From contig WOZM01000079.1 in assembly GCA_011620265.1 (NCBI GenBank), positions 1 to 62,584 on the forward strand: a stretch of 62,584 nt of DNA, in the 5' to 3' direction. A program made the translations under genes and the position numbers. Source of the stretch: Paracoccaceae bacterium (GTDB lineage Bacteria; Pseudomonadota; Alphaproteobacteria; Rhodobacterales; Rhodobacteraceae). Positions 15,289-23,535 of the stretch are shown here, piece by piece; position 1 is the first letter of the stretch; every line of letters starts with the position of its first letter. The notes under the pieces were generated by a model that saw only the letters and a program-made list of their open reading frames with translations, had not been told where the DNA came from and did no database searches.

Positions 15289-15470
15289 ACATGTCCGGGC
15301 GGGTTCACGCCGTCATCACGAGATGCGGACATTTCTGTAACGGACTTGGCCGGCCCGGGTCTTCGTTGCACAAGGGACGCAGCCAGGATCGGGGAAGCCA
15401 TGTCAGGATCAGTCACAAATCGTAGCGCGACCGTGGCGTTGCCCGCGCGCCGTGCCCCCGACCGCCCCGC

Positions 15471-17621
15471 ATGAGGAAGCCTTTCCTCTTCGCCGCGCTC
15501 GCGATCCTCGTCGGCGCGCTGATCTGGTTGATTGGCCGCAATCCGCCCGATCTCGACATGCTGCGCGGCCATATCGTCGATCTTCACGCCTGGCGGATGG
15601 AGCGGCCGCTTCTCGTCGCGGTGCTGTTCTTTGCCGCCTATGTCGCCGTCACCGCCCTTTCCTTGCCGCTGGCCGCGTGGATGACGATCGCCGGCGGGGC
15701 GCTCTTCGGTTTCGGGACCGGGCTTCTCATCGTCTCCTTCGCCTCGACCATCGGCGCGACGCTGGCCTTTCTCGCCGCGCGCTACCTCCTGCGCGACTGG
15801 GTGCATGAACGGTTCGGCAGCCGGCTCGACACCGTCGATGCCGGGATCGAACGTGACGGGCCGTTCTATCTCTTCACCCTGCGGCTGATCCCGGTCGTGC
15901 CGTTCTTCGCGGTCAACCTGCTGATGGGACTGACGCCGATCCGGGCCTGGATCTTCTACGTCGTCAGCCAGATCGGGATGCTCGCCGGCACCGCGGTCTA
16001 TGTGAACGCCGGCACCCAGCTTGCCGGGCTCGACAGCCTGTCGGGGATCCTCTCCGCGCCGATCCTTCTCTCCTTCGCGCTCCTTGGCATCTTCCCCTGG
16101 ATCGCCAAGTTCGCGCTCGGCCTCGTCAGGCGGCGGCGCGCCTATGCCGGCTGGTCGCGGCCCGCGCGCTACGACCGCAACCTGATCGTGATCGGCGCCG
16201 GGGCGGCGGGGCTCGTCTCCGCCTATATCGCGGCGGCGGTGAAGGCGAAGGTGACGCTGGTGGAAGCGCACCGCATGGGCGGCGACTGCCTGAACTACGG
16301 TTGCGTCCCTTCGAAGGCGCTGATCCGCTCGGCCAAGCTCGCCCACCAGATGCGTCATGCCGACCATTACGGGCTGAGCGCGACCGCGCCCGGTTTCTCC
16401 TTCCGCAAGGTCTTCGAACGCATCCACGCCGTGATCGCCGCGATCGAGCCGCACGACTCCGTCGAGCGCTACGAAGGCCTCGGCGTCGAGGTGCTGCAAG
16501 GCCATGCGAAACTGATCGACCCCTGGACGGTCGAGATCACCGGCGAGGATGGCGCGACGCAACGCCTGACCACCCGCTCGGTGATCCTCGCCACCGGCGC
16601 CGCGCCCTTCGTGCCGCCGCTGCCGGGGCTCGAAAAGGTGGGTCATCTGACTTCCGACACGCTCTGGGAAGAGATGGTCCGGCGCGACGCCGCGCCGAGG
16701 CGTCTCGTCGTCGTCGGCGGCGGCCCCATCGGCTGCGAACTGGCGCAAAGCTTCGCCCGGCTCGGCTCCGAGGTCACGCAGATCGAGATGCTGCCGCGCA
16801 TCCTGATCCGCGAGGACGTGGAGGTTTCCGACCTCGTGAGGGCGTCGATGGAGGCCGATGGCGTCACGGTCCTGACCGGCCACAAGGCCACGTCGCTCGG
16901 CAAGACCGGCAAGACGAAATGGATCGAGGTCGAAGCCGACGGCGAAACCCGCCGCATCGAATTCGACGACATCCTCGTCGCCGTCGGCCGTGCCGCGCGG
17001 CTGAAGGGCTACGGTCTGGAAGAGCTCGGCATCCCGACCGGACGGGTGATCGAGACGAACGAGTATCTCGAAACGCTCTATCCCAACATCTACGCCGCCG
17101 GCGACGTGGCGGGCCCGTTCCAGTTCACCCATACCGCCGGCCATCAGGCCTGGTTCGCCGCCGTCAACGCGCTTTTCGGCACGTTCAAGCGGTTCAAGGC
17201 GGATTACCGGGTGATCCCCTGGGCCACCTTCACCGATCCCGAAGTGGCGCGCGTCGGCCTGAACGAGGCGGAAGCGCGCGAAAAGGGCATCGCGGTGGAG
17301 ATCACGCGCTACGGCCTCGACGATCTCGACCGCGCCATCGCCGACGGTTCGGCGCGCGGCTTCGTGAAGGTCCTGACGCCGCCCGGCAAGGACAGGATCC
17401 TCGGCGTCACCATCGCCGGCGAACATGCCGGCGACCTTCTGGCCGAGTTCGTCTTCGCGATGAAGCACGGGCTGGGGCTCGGCAAGATCCTCGGCACGAT
17501 CCACACCTATCCGACACTGGCCGAGGCCAACAAGTTCGCCGCCGGCGAGTGGCGCAAGGCGCATGTGAACGAACGCGCGCTCGGCCTGCTCGAACGGTTC
17601 CACTCCTGGCGGAGAGGCTGA
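15471..17621 (+). CDS. TVP38/TMEM64-type membrane domain fused to a mercuric-reductase-like FAD/NAD oxidoreductase
   Basis: This 716-residue protein has two parts. Residues 1-220 form a DedA/VTT-type membrane domain with GGALFGFGTGLLIV and the re-entrant-type FTLRLIPVVPFFAVNLLMG segment. Residues 235-716 form a group I pyridine nucleotide-disulfide oxidoreductase: FAD motif GAGAAG 242-247, redox-active C273-LNYG-C278, an NAD motif VVVGGGPIGCE, AAGDVAG, and C-terminal HTYPTLAEANK. It lacks the MerA metallochaperone domain and C-terminal vicinal cysteines. The fusion would place a dithiol oxidoreductase at the inner membrane. The phosphatidyltransferase gene begins at the next base after its stop. 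Its substrate is unknown. Confidence 0.88.
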   Translation: MRKPFLFAALAILVGALIWLIGRNPPDLDMLRGHIVDLHAWRMERPLLVAVLFFAAYVAVTALSLPLAAWMTIAGGALFGFGTGLLIVSFASTIGATLAFLAARYLLRDWVHERFGSRLDTVDAGIERDGPFYLFTLRLIPVVPFFAVNLLMGLTPIRAWIFYVVSQIGMLAGTAVYVNAGTQLAGLDSLSGILSAPILLSFALLGIFPWIAKFALGLVRRRRAYAGWSRPARYDRNLIVIGAGAAGLVSAYIAAAVKAKVTLVEAHRMGGDCLNYGCVPSKALIRSAKLAHQMRHADHYGLSATAPGFSFRKVFERIHAVIAAIEPHDSVERYEGLGVEVLQGHAKLIDPWTVEITGEDGATQRLTTRSVILATGAAPFVPPLPGLEKVGHLTSDTLWEEMVRRDAAPRRLVVVGGGPIGCELAQSFARLGSEVTQIEMLPRILIREDVEVSDLVRASMEADGVTVLTGHKATSLGKTGKTKWIEVEADGETRRIEFDDILVAVGRAARLKGYGLEELGIPTGRVIETNEYLETLYPNIYAAGDVAGPFQFTHTAGHQAWFAAVNALFGTFKRFKADYRVIPWATFTDPEVARVGLNEAEAREKGIAVEITRYGLDDLDRAIADGSARGFVKVLTPPGKDRILGVTIAGEHAGDLLAEFVFAMKHGLGLGKILGTIHTYPTLAEANKFAAGEWRKAHVNERALGLLERFHSWRRG

Positions 17622-18233
17622 ATGATCGACGCCCGGCTCCTGCCCCTGACCCGTGCCCTCCTGGCACGGCCGGCCCGGACGCTCGCCGCGCGCGGGGTGA
17701 CGGCGGATCAGGTGACGCTCGCGGGCTTCGCGGTCGGGCTTCTCGCGGTGCCGGCGCTCTGGGCCGGGGCATTCGGGACGGCGCTGTTCCTGATCCTCGC
17801 CAACCGGCTCGCCGACGGGCTCGACGGCGCCATCGCGCGCGAGGTCGGGCCGACCGACCGGGGCGCCTTCCTCGACATCGCGCTCGACTTCGTCTTCTAC
17901 GCGCTGGTGCCCCTCGGCTTCGCGCTGGCCGATCCGGCCGCGAACGCCCTGCCCGCCGCCGTCCTGATCGCGAGCTTCGTCGGCACCGGATCGAGCTTTC
18001 TCGCCTTCGCCGCCATTGCCGCGAAGACCGGCAGGCAGGCCGGGGCCTATCCGGCCAAGGGCATCCACTATCTCGGCGGCCTGACCGAAGGCGCCGAGAC
18101 CATCGCGCTCTTCGTCGCCATGTGCCTCTGGCCCGCCGCTTTCCCCGCCCTCGCCCTCGTCTTCGCCGCCCTCTGCGCGATCACCACGCTTTCCCGCTGG
18201 TCCGAGGGCTGGCGGGCGTTCGGACCGAACTGA
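17622..18233 (+). CDS. CDP-alcohol phosphatidyltransferase family membrane protein (YnjF-like)
   Basis: The 203-residue integral membrane protein carries the CDP-alcohol phosphotransferase motif D65-GL-D68-G-AIA-R73-x7-G81-x3-D85-x3-D89, with all four metal-binding aspartates present. Several hydrophobic helices surround it. Members transfer a phosphoalcohol from a CDP-activated donor onto an alcohol acceptor such as inositol, glycerol phosphate or serine; the acceptor here is not evident. The gene starts immediately after the preceding stop (TGA-ATG). E. coli ynjF, next to ynjBCD, is the same family, so the neighbourhood is partly conserved. Confidence 0.85.
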   Translation: MIDARLLPLTRALLARPARTLAARGVTADQVTLAGFAVGLLAVPALWAGAFGTALFLILANRLADGLDGAIAREVGPTDRGAFLDIALDFVFYALVPLGFALADPAANALPAAVLIASFVGTGSSFLAFAAIAAKTGRQAGAYPAKGIHYLGGLTEGAETIALFVAMCLWPAAFPALALVFAALCAITTLSRWSEGWRAFGPN

Positions 18234-18248
18234 CCCACAGGAGTGACA

Positions 18249-19436
18249 ATGCGCCTTCCCCTACTCGCCCTTCTGGCCGCCGGTCTCGCCGCACCGGCCC
18301 TCGCCGACAGCTGGGATGACACCGTTGCCGCCGCGCGCGGCCAGACCGTCTACTGGAACGCCTGGGGCGGGGACGAGCGCACCAACGACTTCATCGCCTG
18401 GGCGAGCGGCGCGCTTGAGGCGCAATACGGCGTGACGATCCAGCAGGTGAAGCTCTCCGACACCGCCGAGGCCGTGACCCGCGTCATCGCCGAGAAGGCG
18501 GCGGGCCAGACCGAGGGCGGCGCGGTCGACCTCATCTGGATCAACGGCACGAATTTCCTGTCGATGAAGAAGCAGGGATTGCTGCACGGCCCGTTCCTTG
18601 CCGACCTGCCCAACGCGAAATACCTCGACCTCTCCGAGGGCTCGGCCGCCGTCGTCGATTTCACCATCCCGACGGAGGGCTACGAATCCCCGTGGCGACT
18701 GGCGAAATTCGTCCTGACCCATGACAGCGCCCGGGTGCCGGAACCGCCGCGCTCGATGGCGGCACTTCTGGACTGGACGACGGCCAATCCCGGCCGCTTC
18801 ACCCATCCCGCGGTGTCGAACTTCATGGGCGCGACCTTCCTCAAGCAGGCGCTGATCGAGCTGGCGCCGGACCCGGCGGTGCTTCAGGGCGAAGCCACGG
18901 ACGAGGCGTATTCCGCCGCGACAGAGCCGCTCTGGGCCTGGTATGACGCGCTCCGTCCGACTCTCTGGCGGCAGGGCGAGAGCTTCCCCGAGAACGAAAG
19001 CGTGCTCCAGCAGATGCTGAACGACGGCGAGGTCGACTTCGCGATGGCCTTCGACCCGGCGGCGGCGGCGGCGGCGGTCGAACGCGGGCTTCTGCCCGAC
19101 ACGGTCCGCAGCTACGCGCCCGAGGGCGGCTCCATCGGCAATGTCAGCTTCGTCGCCATCCCCTTCAATGCCGCCCACAAGGAAGGCGCGATGGTGGTGG
19201 CGAACTTCCTCCTCGATCCCGCAACGCAGGCCCATGCGCAGGACATCACCGTCCTCGGCAGCTACTCCGTCCTCGACCCCGCCAGGCTCGGCGAGGCCGA
19301 GAAGGCCGCCTTCGCCGCGCTGCCCGCCTCTCCCGCGCTGCCGTCGAACGAGGCCCTCGGCCCGACCCTGAACGAGCCGCATCCAAGCTGGATGACGCGG
19401 ATCGCCGAGGACTGGGCGCGGCGCTACACCGAATGA
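18249..19436 (+). CDS. ABC transporter substrate-binding protein, YnjB family
   Basis: The protein is a 395-residue precursor. ATG 18249 is preferred over GTG 18243 because AGGAG (18239-18243) is then correctly spaced. A Sec signal peptide (LPLLALLAAGLAAPALA) is followed by a mature domain with VYWNAWGGDERTNDFIAW, GAVDLIWINGTNFLSMK and SPWRLAKFV, typical of YnjB-type extracellular solute-binding proteins. Family members are linked by position to the permease and ATPase that follow. The ligand has not been settled in my knowledge; thiamine-like compounds have been suggested because of similarity to ThiBPQ. It overlaps the permease gene by 4 bp. Confidence 0.85.
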   Translation: MRLPLLALLAAGLAAPALADSWDDTVAAARGQTVYWNAWGGDERTNDFIAWASGALEAQYGVTIQQVKLSDTAEAVTRVIAEKAAGQTEGGAVDLIWINGTNFLSMKKQGLLHGPFLADLPNAKYLDLSEGSAAVVDFTIPTEGYESPWRLAKFVLTHDSARVPEPPRSMAALLDWTTANPGRFTHPAVSNFMGATFLKQALIELAPDPAVLQGEATDEAYSAATEPLWAWYDALRPTLWRQGESFPENESVLQQMLNDGEVDFAMAFDPAAAAAAVERGLLPDTVRSYAPEGGSIGNVSFVAIPFNAAHKEGAMVVANFLLDPATQAHAQDITVLGSYSVLDPARLGEAEKAAFAALPASPALPSNEALGPTLNEPHPSWMTRIAEDWARRYTE

Positions 19437-21142
19437 GGAATACCGAAGGCCGCTGGCTGAGGCTGACGGTCCTCGGCCTCGTCGCGGCGGGCCTCGTCCT
19501 GCCGATCCTGGCCGGCCTGTGGGAAACCGGCCGGGCGGCCTTCGGATACCTTCCCGCGATCGGGGCGGAGACCTTGTCCATCGACCCATGGCGCCGGCTC
19601 TGGTCGCTTCCCGGCTTCTCGACGAGCCTATCGCTCACCCTCTGGACCGGCTTCGCCTCGACGCTGCTGGCGCTGGCCATCGCGACGGGGTTCTGCGCCG
19701 CCGTGCATGGCCGGATGAGCGCAGGCCAGAGCGCCCGGCTGCTGACGCCGTTCCTCGCCGCGCCCCATGCGGCACTCGCCATCGGCCTCGCCTTCCTCAT
19801 CGCGCCTTCGGGCTGGATCGCCCGGGTGCTCAGCCCCTGGGCGACCGGATGGGACCTGCCGCCCGACCTCGCCACGGTGCGCGACCCTTGCGGGATCGCG
19901 CTGATCCTCGGGCTCCTCGTCAAGGAAGTGCCGTTCTTCCTTCTCGTGATGCTCTCGGCGCTCAGCCAGGTGCCGGTCCGCGCCCATCTCGCGGCCGGAC
20001 GGGCGCTCGGCTACGGGCGGGGCGTGGTCTGGATCAAGGTGATCGCGCCGCAGGTCTATCCGCTGATCCGGCTGCCGGTCTTCGTCGTCCTGTCCTTCGC
20101 GCTTTCGGTCGTCGACATGGCGATCATCCTCGGCCCCTCGAACCCGCCGACGCTCGCGGTCGCGATGACGCGGTGGTTCTTCGCGGCCGACACGATGCTG
20201 ATCCTGCCGGCCTCGGCCGCGGCGCTCCTGCAGACGGCGCTGGTCGCGGGCGGGATTCTGCTCTGGCTCGGCGCCGAACGGGCGGTAACAGTCGCCGGCC
20301 GGTTCTGGATCCGTCGTGGCGGGCGGGGCCTGTCATCGGGGCCGGGGCTGGTGCTTGCCGGCGCCGGGGCGGGCTTTCTGATGGCGCTCGGCGCGGCGGC
20401 TTTGCTGGCGCTCCTCCTCTGGTCGGTCGCCTGGCGCTGGCCGTTCCCCGACGCGCTGCCGGAAAGCTGGAGCCTCCGGGCCTGGGCGCGGCCGGCGATG
20501 GGCTGGGGCATGGCGCTGAAACAGACCCTGATCATCGGCCTGGCCACGACGGCCCTGTCGCTCACCCTCGCCATCGCCTGGCTCGAGGGCGAGGACCGGG
20601 CGGGCCTGAACCGGGCGCGCTGGGCCGAGGGGCTGATCTACCTGCCGCTCCTGGTGCCGCAGGTGGCGTTCCTCTACGGCCTTTCGGTGACGTTCCTCCG
20701 GGCGGGAATGACCGGCGGCATGGTCGCGGTGATCTGGGGGCAGGCGCTTTTCGTCTTTCCCTATGTCATGATCGCGCTCTCCGATCCGTGGCGGGCGCTC
20801 GACCGGCGCATGGTCCGGGCGGCGGCGGCGCTTGGTGCAGGGCCGCTCCGGCGGCTCTTCGCGGTCAAGCTGCCGATCCTCCTCGCCCCGGTCCTGACGG
20901 CGGCGGCGATCGGCTTCGCCGTCTCGGTCGCGCAATACCTGCCGACGCTCTTCCTCGGCGCCGGCCGGATCGCGACCCTGACGACCGAGGCGGTGACGTT
21001 GTCGTCAGGCTCCGACCGCCGGGTGACGGGGGTCTACGCCGTTCTCCAGGCCGCGCTGCCCTTCGCCGCCTATGCCGCGGCACTGATGTTGCCCGCACTT
21101 CTCCTGCGCCACCGGCGCGGCCTCGCGGGGGCGTCGGCATGA
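19433..21142 (+). CDS. ABC transporter permease, double-domain YnjC family
   Basis: This 569-residue permease is an internal duplication of two transmembrane domains in one chain. The N-terminal half has the EAA loop GRALGYGRGVVWIKVIAPQV and the C-terminal half AAALGAGPLRRLFAVKLPIL. About twelve hydrophobic helices are visible. A single fused permease is characteristic of YnjC and of ThiP-like transporters. It is coupled to both its neighbours by ATGA overlaps (19433 and 21139), so the binding protein, permease and ATPase form one transporter. Confidence 0.88.
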   Translation: MRNTEGRWLRLTVLGLVAAGLVLPILAGLWETGRAAFGYLPAIGAETLSIDPWRRLWSLPGFSTSLSLTLWTGFASTLLALAIATGFCAAVHGRMSAGQSARLLTPFLAAPHAALAIGLAFLIAPSGWIARVLSPWATGWDLPPDLATVRDPCGIALILGLLVKEVPFFLLVMLSALSQVPVRAHLAAGRALGYGRGVVWIKVIAPQVYPLIRLPVFVVLSFALSVVDMAIILGPSNPPTLAVAMTRWFFAADTMLILPASAAALLQTALVAGGILLWLGAERAVTVAGRFWIRRGGRGLSSGPGLVLAGAGAGFLMALGAAALLALLLWSVAWRWPFPDALPESWSLRAWARPAMGWGMALKQTLIIGLATTALSLTLAIAWLEGEDRAGLNRARWAEGLIYLPLLVPQVAFLYGLSVTFLRAGMTGGMVAVIWGQALFVFPYVMIALSDPWRALDRRMVRAAAALGAGPLRRLFAVKLPILLAPVLTAAAIGFAVSVAQYLPTLFLGAGRIATLTTEAVTLSSGSDRRVTGVYAVLQAALPFAAYAAALMLPALLLRHRRGLAGASA

Positions 21143-21780
21143 GCGCGCTGGAGCTTCACGACGTCGCAATCCGCCCGTGCGCCACCTGCGCCCCGCTTTT
21201 CGCGCCGCTGACGTTGCGCGTTCCCGCCGGCAGCGTCACGACGATCATCGGCGCCTCCGGGATCGGCAAGTCGACGCTGATCGACTTCATTGGCGGCCAC
21301 CTTTCGGCGGGGTTCGAGGCGGCCGGCCGCGTCACGCTGAACGGCCGCGACGTCACCCGGCTTCCGGCCGAGGCGCGGCGGATCGGCATCCTCTTTCAGG
21401 ACGCGCTTCTCTTCCCGCACCTGTCCGTCGGCGACAACCTCGCCTTCGGCCTCGCCCGGTCGGTTCACGGCCGCGCCCGCCGCCGCGCGGCGGTGGAGGC
21501 CGCGCTCGACCAGGCCGGACTCGCCGGCTTCTACGAGCGTGACCCGGCGACGCTGTCCGGTGGCCAGCGGGCGCGGGCGGCGCTGATGCGGACGCTTCTC
21601 GCCGAACCGCTGGCGTTGCTCCTCGATGAGCCCTTCTCGAAACTCGACCCCGACCGTCGCGCCGACCTCAGGGCCTTCGTCTTCGACCATGTCCGCGACC
21701 GGGCGGTGCCGGTCCTGATGGTCAGCCATGACGCCGAGGATGCCGCCGCCGCCGGAGGGCCCCTCGTCGCGCTGGAATAG
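21139..21780 (+). CDS. ABC transporter ATP-binding protein, YnjD family
   Basis: The 213-residue ATPase has Walker A GASGIGKST, Q-loop ILFQDALLFPHLSV, signature LSGGQRARAALMR, Walker B ALLLDEPFSKLD and switch histidine in MVSHDAEDA. It is short and lacks a C-terminal regulatory domain, as in YnjD. Start ATG 21139 overlaps the permease stop. It completes the YnjBCD-type importer. The fold and role are certain; the transported compound is not. Confidence 0.9.
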   Translation: MSALELHDVAIRPCATCAPLFAPLTLRVPAGSVTTIIGASGIGKSTLIDFIGGHLSAGFEAAGRVTLNGRDVTRLPAEARRIGILFQDALLFPHLSVGDNLAFGLARSVHGRARRRAAVEAALDQAGLAGFYERDPATLSGGQRARAALMRTLLAEPLALLLDEPFSKLDPDRRADLRAFVFDHVRDRAVPVLMVSHDAEDAAAAGGPLVALE

Positions 21781-21874
21781 GGACGATCATCCTCCTGGTG
21801 GCTGCGCGGCGCGGCCGATCCGTGTTAGGTTGCCCTGCCGCGACCCGGACGGGGGCCGGCGGGGGGGGGATGCA

Positions 21875-22546
21875 TTGACGATCCGGGGCATTTCCGTCGG
21901 ACGACTGCTGCTGCGCCTCGGCGCGCTGGCGCTCATCGTCTGGCTCGCCCATCTGCTGATCGGCTGGACGATGGCCGAGACCGATGCCCTGAAGTCCGGC
22001 GCGCGGTCGATGCCGGCGCTCGCGCTTCTCGCGCTCCTCCTCGTCGCCTACGCCCTCCTCATCGCGCTGCCCTTCGTGCCGGGGGCTGAGCTTGGCATCA
22101 CCCTGATGATGGTCGAGGGCCCGGCCATCGCGCCCTTCATCTGGGCGGCGACGCTCGGCGGGCTGGCGCTGGCCTACGGGGTCGGATCGCTTCTGCCCTA
22201 TCCGGCGCTGCGGCGCTTCCTGTCCGATCTCGGGCTCCGGCGCGCGGCGGGGATGATCGACGCGCTGCAACCGCTCGACCGCGCCGAGCGGCTGGAGTTC
22301 CTGCGCGCGCGGCTTCCCCGCTGGCTGTCGCCGCTGGCGCATAGCCAGCGCTACCTCCTGCTCGCGCTTCTGATCAACCTGCCGGGCAACTCGCTTCTCG
22401 GCGGCGGCGGTGGCATCCTTCTCGTGGCGGGCGTCAGCCGCCTCTTCTCGCCCGTCGCGACGCTCTCGACCATCTCGGTCGCGGTCGCGCCGGTGCCGAT
22501 CATCGTCTACTGGCTCGGCGCCGGTCTGCCATTGCCGGGTTTTTAG
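21875..22546 (+). CDS. Polytopic inner-membrane protein, possibly VTT/TVP38-related
   Basis: A TTG at 21875 following a run of nine G residues is the best start and gives 223 residues; an earlier ATG at 21728 would extend back into the ATPase gene without membrane-protein character. The product has about six hydrophobic segments, including LLIALPFVPGAELGITLMM and a glycine-rich LLINLPGNSLLGGGGGILLV. The PGAELG and NLPGN elements resemble the re-entrant loops of DedA/VTT proteins, but this is a weak match. The E. coli ynj region also contains TVP38-type genes (ydjX, ydjZ), so a shared module is possible. Confidence 0.6.
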   Translation: MTIRGISVGRLLLRLGALALIVWLAHLLIGWTMAETDALKSGARSMPALALLALLLVAYALLIALPFVPGAELGITLMMVEGPAIAPFIWAATLGGLALAYGVGSLLPYPALRRFLSDLGLRRAAGMIDALQPLDRAERLEFLRARLPRWLSPLAHSQRYLLLALLINLPGNSLLGGGGGILLVAGVSRLFSPVATLSTISVAVAPVPIIVYWLGAGLPLPGF

Positions 22547-22549
22547 AGC

Positions 22550-23428
22550 CTACCCGACCCGTCTCCGGGCGAGCGACGCGCCCGAGGGCCCGAACCGCGC
22601 CCTGAGGATGCCGAGAAGCCGACGGTGGGCGGAGCGGTGGCGGTTGCGGATATGGATGCCGGCGAAGATCGGCTGCGGGATCGGCGGGGCACCGGCGACC
22701 AGCCGGCAGGTGCCGGCCCGGACCAGTTCGTCCGCCGACTGGCGCAAGACATAGGCCGTCCCGCCGAGCGATCCCAACAGCGCCACCATCGCGGCATTCT
22801 GGCCGATCGACAGGCTCGCCGTGGCCAGCCGGGGGTGCAGCGCCGCGTGCAGATGCGGGATCGCGTCGGAGAAATGCGGCACGATGTAGGTCTCCCGCCG
22901 GACCTCGGCCAGCCGATCGGTCTCGGTCGAGACCATCAGATAGGCGATCTCTCCGATCGTCTCGAAATAGAGGTCGGGATGGTAGCGCGGCGAAAAGAGG
23001 ATGGCGAAATCCTCGACGCCCGAGGTCAGGTCCGAACACATCTGCGCCGAATAATCCGCCTCGAAGAAGAAGGCCGTGTCCGGCATCGCGGCGCGGAAAT
23101 CGCCGATCAGCTCGTTGAAATGCAGGTTGACGAGGTCGTGCTGGATGCCGATCCGCATCGTCACCGCCCCGGCGCTGTCGCCCATCGCGTGGCGCGCCTC
23201 GGTCCAGACGTGCAGGAGGCTGCGGGCATGGGGCGCGAAGCGCAGGCCCTCCGTCGTCAGCTCCGTCCCCGCCCGCGAGCGGATGAAAAGCCGGTGGCCG
23301 AGGATCTTTTCCAGCGTCCGGATCCGGCCCGAGACCGTCGACTGCGTCACGCCAAGCCGGTCCGCGCTGCGGTTGAAGCTGCGGGTGTCGCAAAGGTCGA
23401 GGAAGGTTTCGATGAGGTCGATCTGCAT
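22550..23428 (-). CDS. LysR-family transcriptional regulator
   Basis: The 292-residue regulator starts at ATG 23428 with AGGGGCG upstream; an in-frame ATG at 23509 is rejected because the family N-terminus begins with MQIDLIETFLDLC. The helix-turn-helix covers RSFNRSADRLGVTQSTVSGR and the linker helix follows. The C-terminal periplasmic-binding-like effector domain begins near MRIGIQHDL. It is divergent from the first dimethylglycine-dehydrogenase-type gene and convergent with the membrane protein gene, 3 bp away. It probably controls the N-methyl compound cluster to its right; effector unknown. Confidence 0.9.
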   Translation of the reverse strand: MQIDLIETFLDLCDTRSFNRSADRLGVTQSTVSGRIRTLEKILGHRLFIRSRAGTELTTEGLRFAPHARSLLHVWTEARHAMGDSAGAVTMRIGIQHDLVNLHFNELIGDFRAAMPDTAFFFEADYSAQMCSDLTSGVEDFAILFSPRYHPDLYFETIGEIAYLMVSTETDRLAEVRRETYIVPHFSDAIPHLHAALHPRLATASLSIGQNAAMVALLGSLGGTAYVLRQSADELVRAGTCRLVAGAPPIPQPIFAGIHIRNRHRSAHRRLLGILRARFGPSGASLARRRVG

Positions 23429-23535
23429 GAAGCGCCCCTGATCGGAGATACCGATTAATAAACCGGCCGATGGCGAATTGAAAGCGTCCCGGACTCCGCC
23501 GATACTCACGCCCGAATGCGACGATGGGGGGCAGG

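Noticed and set aside
15471-17621. Mercuric reductase
   Set aside because: The redox cysteine pair is present, but the N-terminal HMA domain and C-terminal vicinal cysteines of MerA are absent and no mer genes are nearby.
15246-18068. Very long open frame (about 940 codons) on the minus strand
   Set aside because: It lies antisense to the TVP38-oxidoreductase fusion and phosphatidyltransferase genes. Its translation is rich in Arg, Gly, Ala and Asp with no domain motif, as expected for an antisense frame in high-GC DNA.
22546-22550. Terminator between the convergent membrane-protein and LysR genes
   Set aside because: The stops are only 3 bp apart and no hairpin with a T tract is visible in or beside them.
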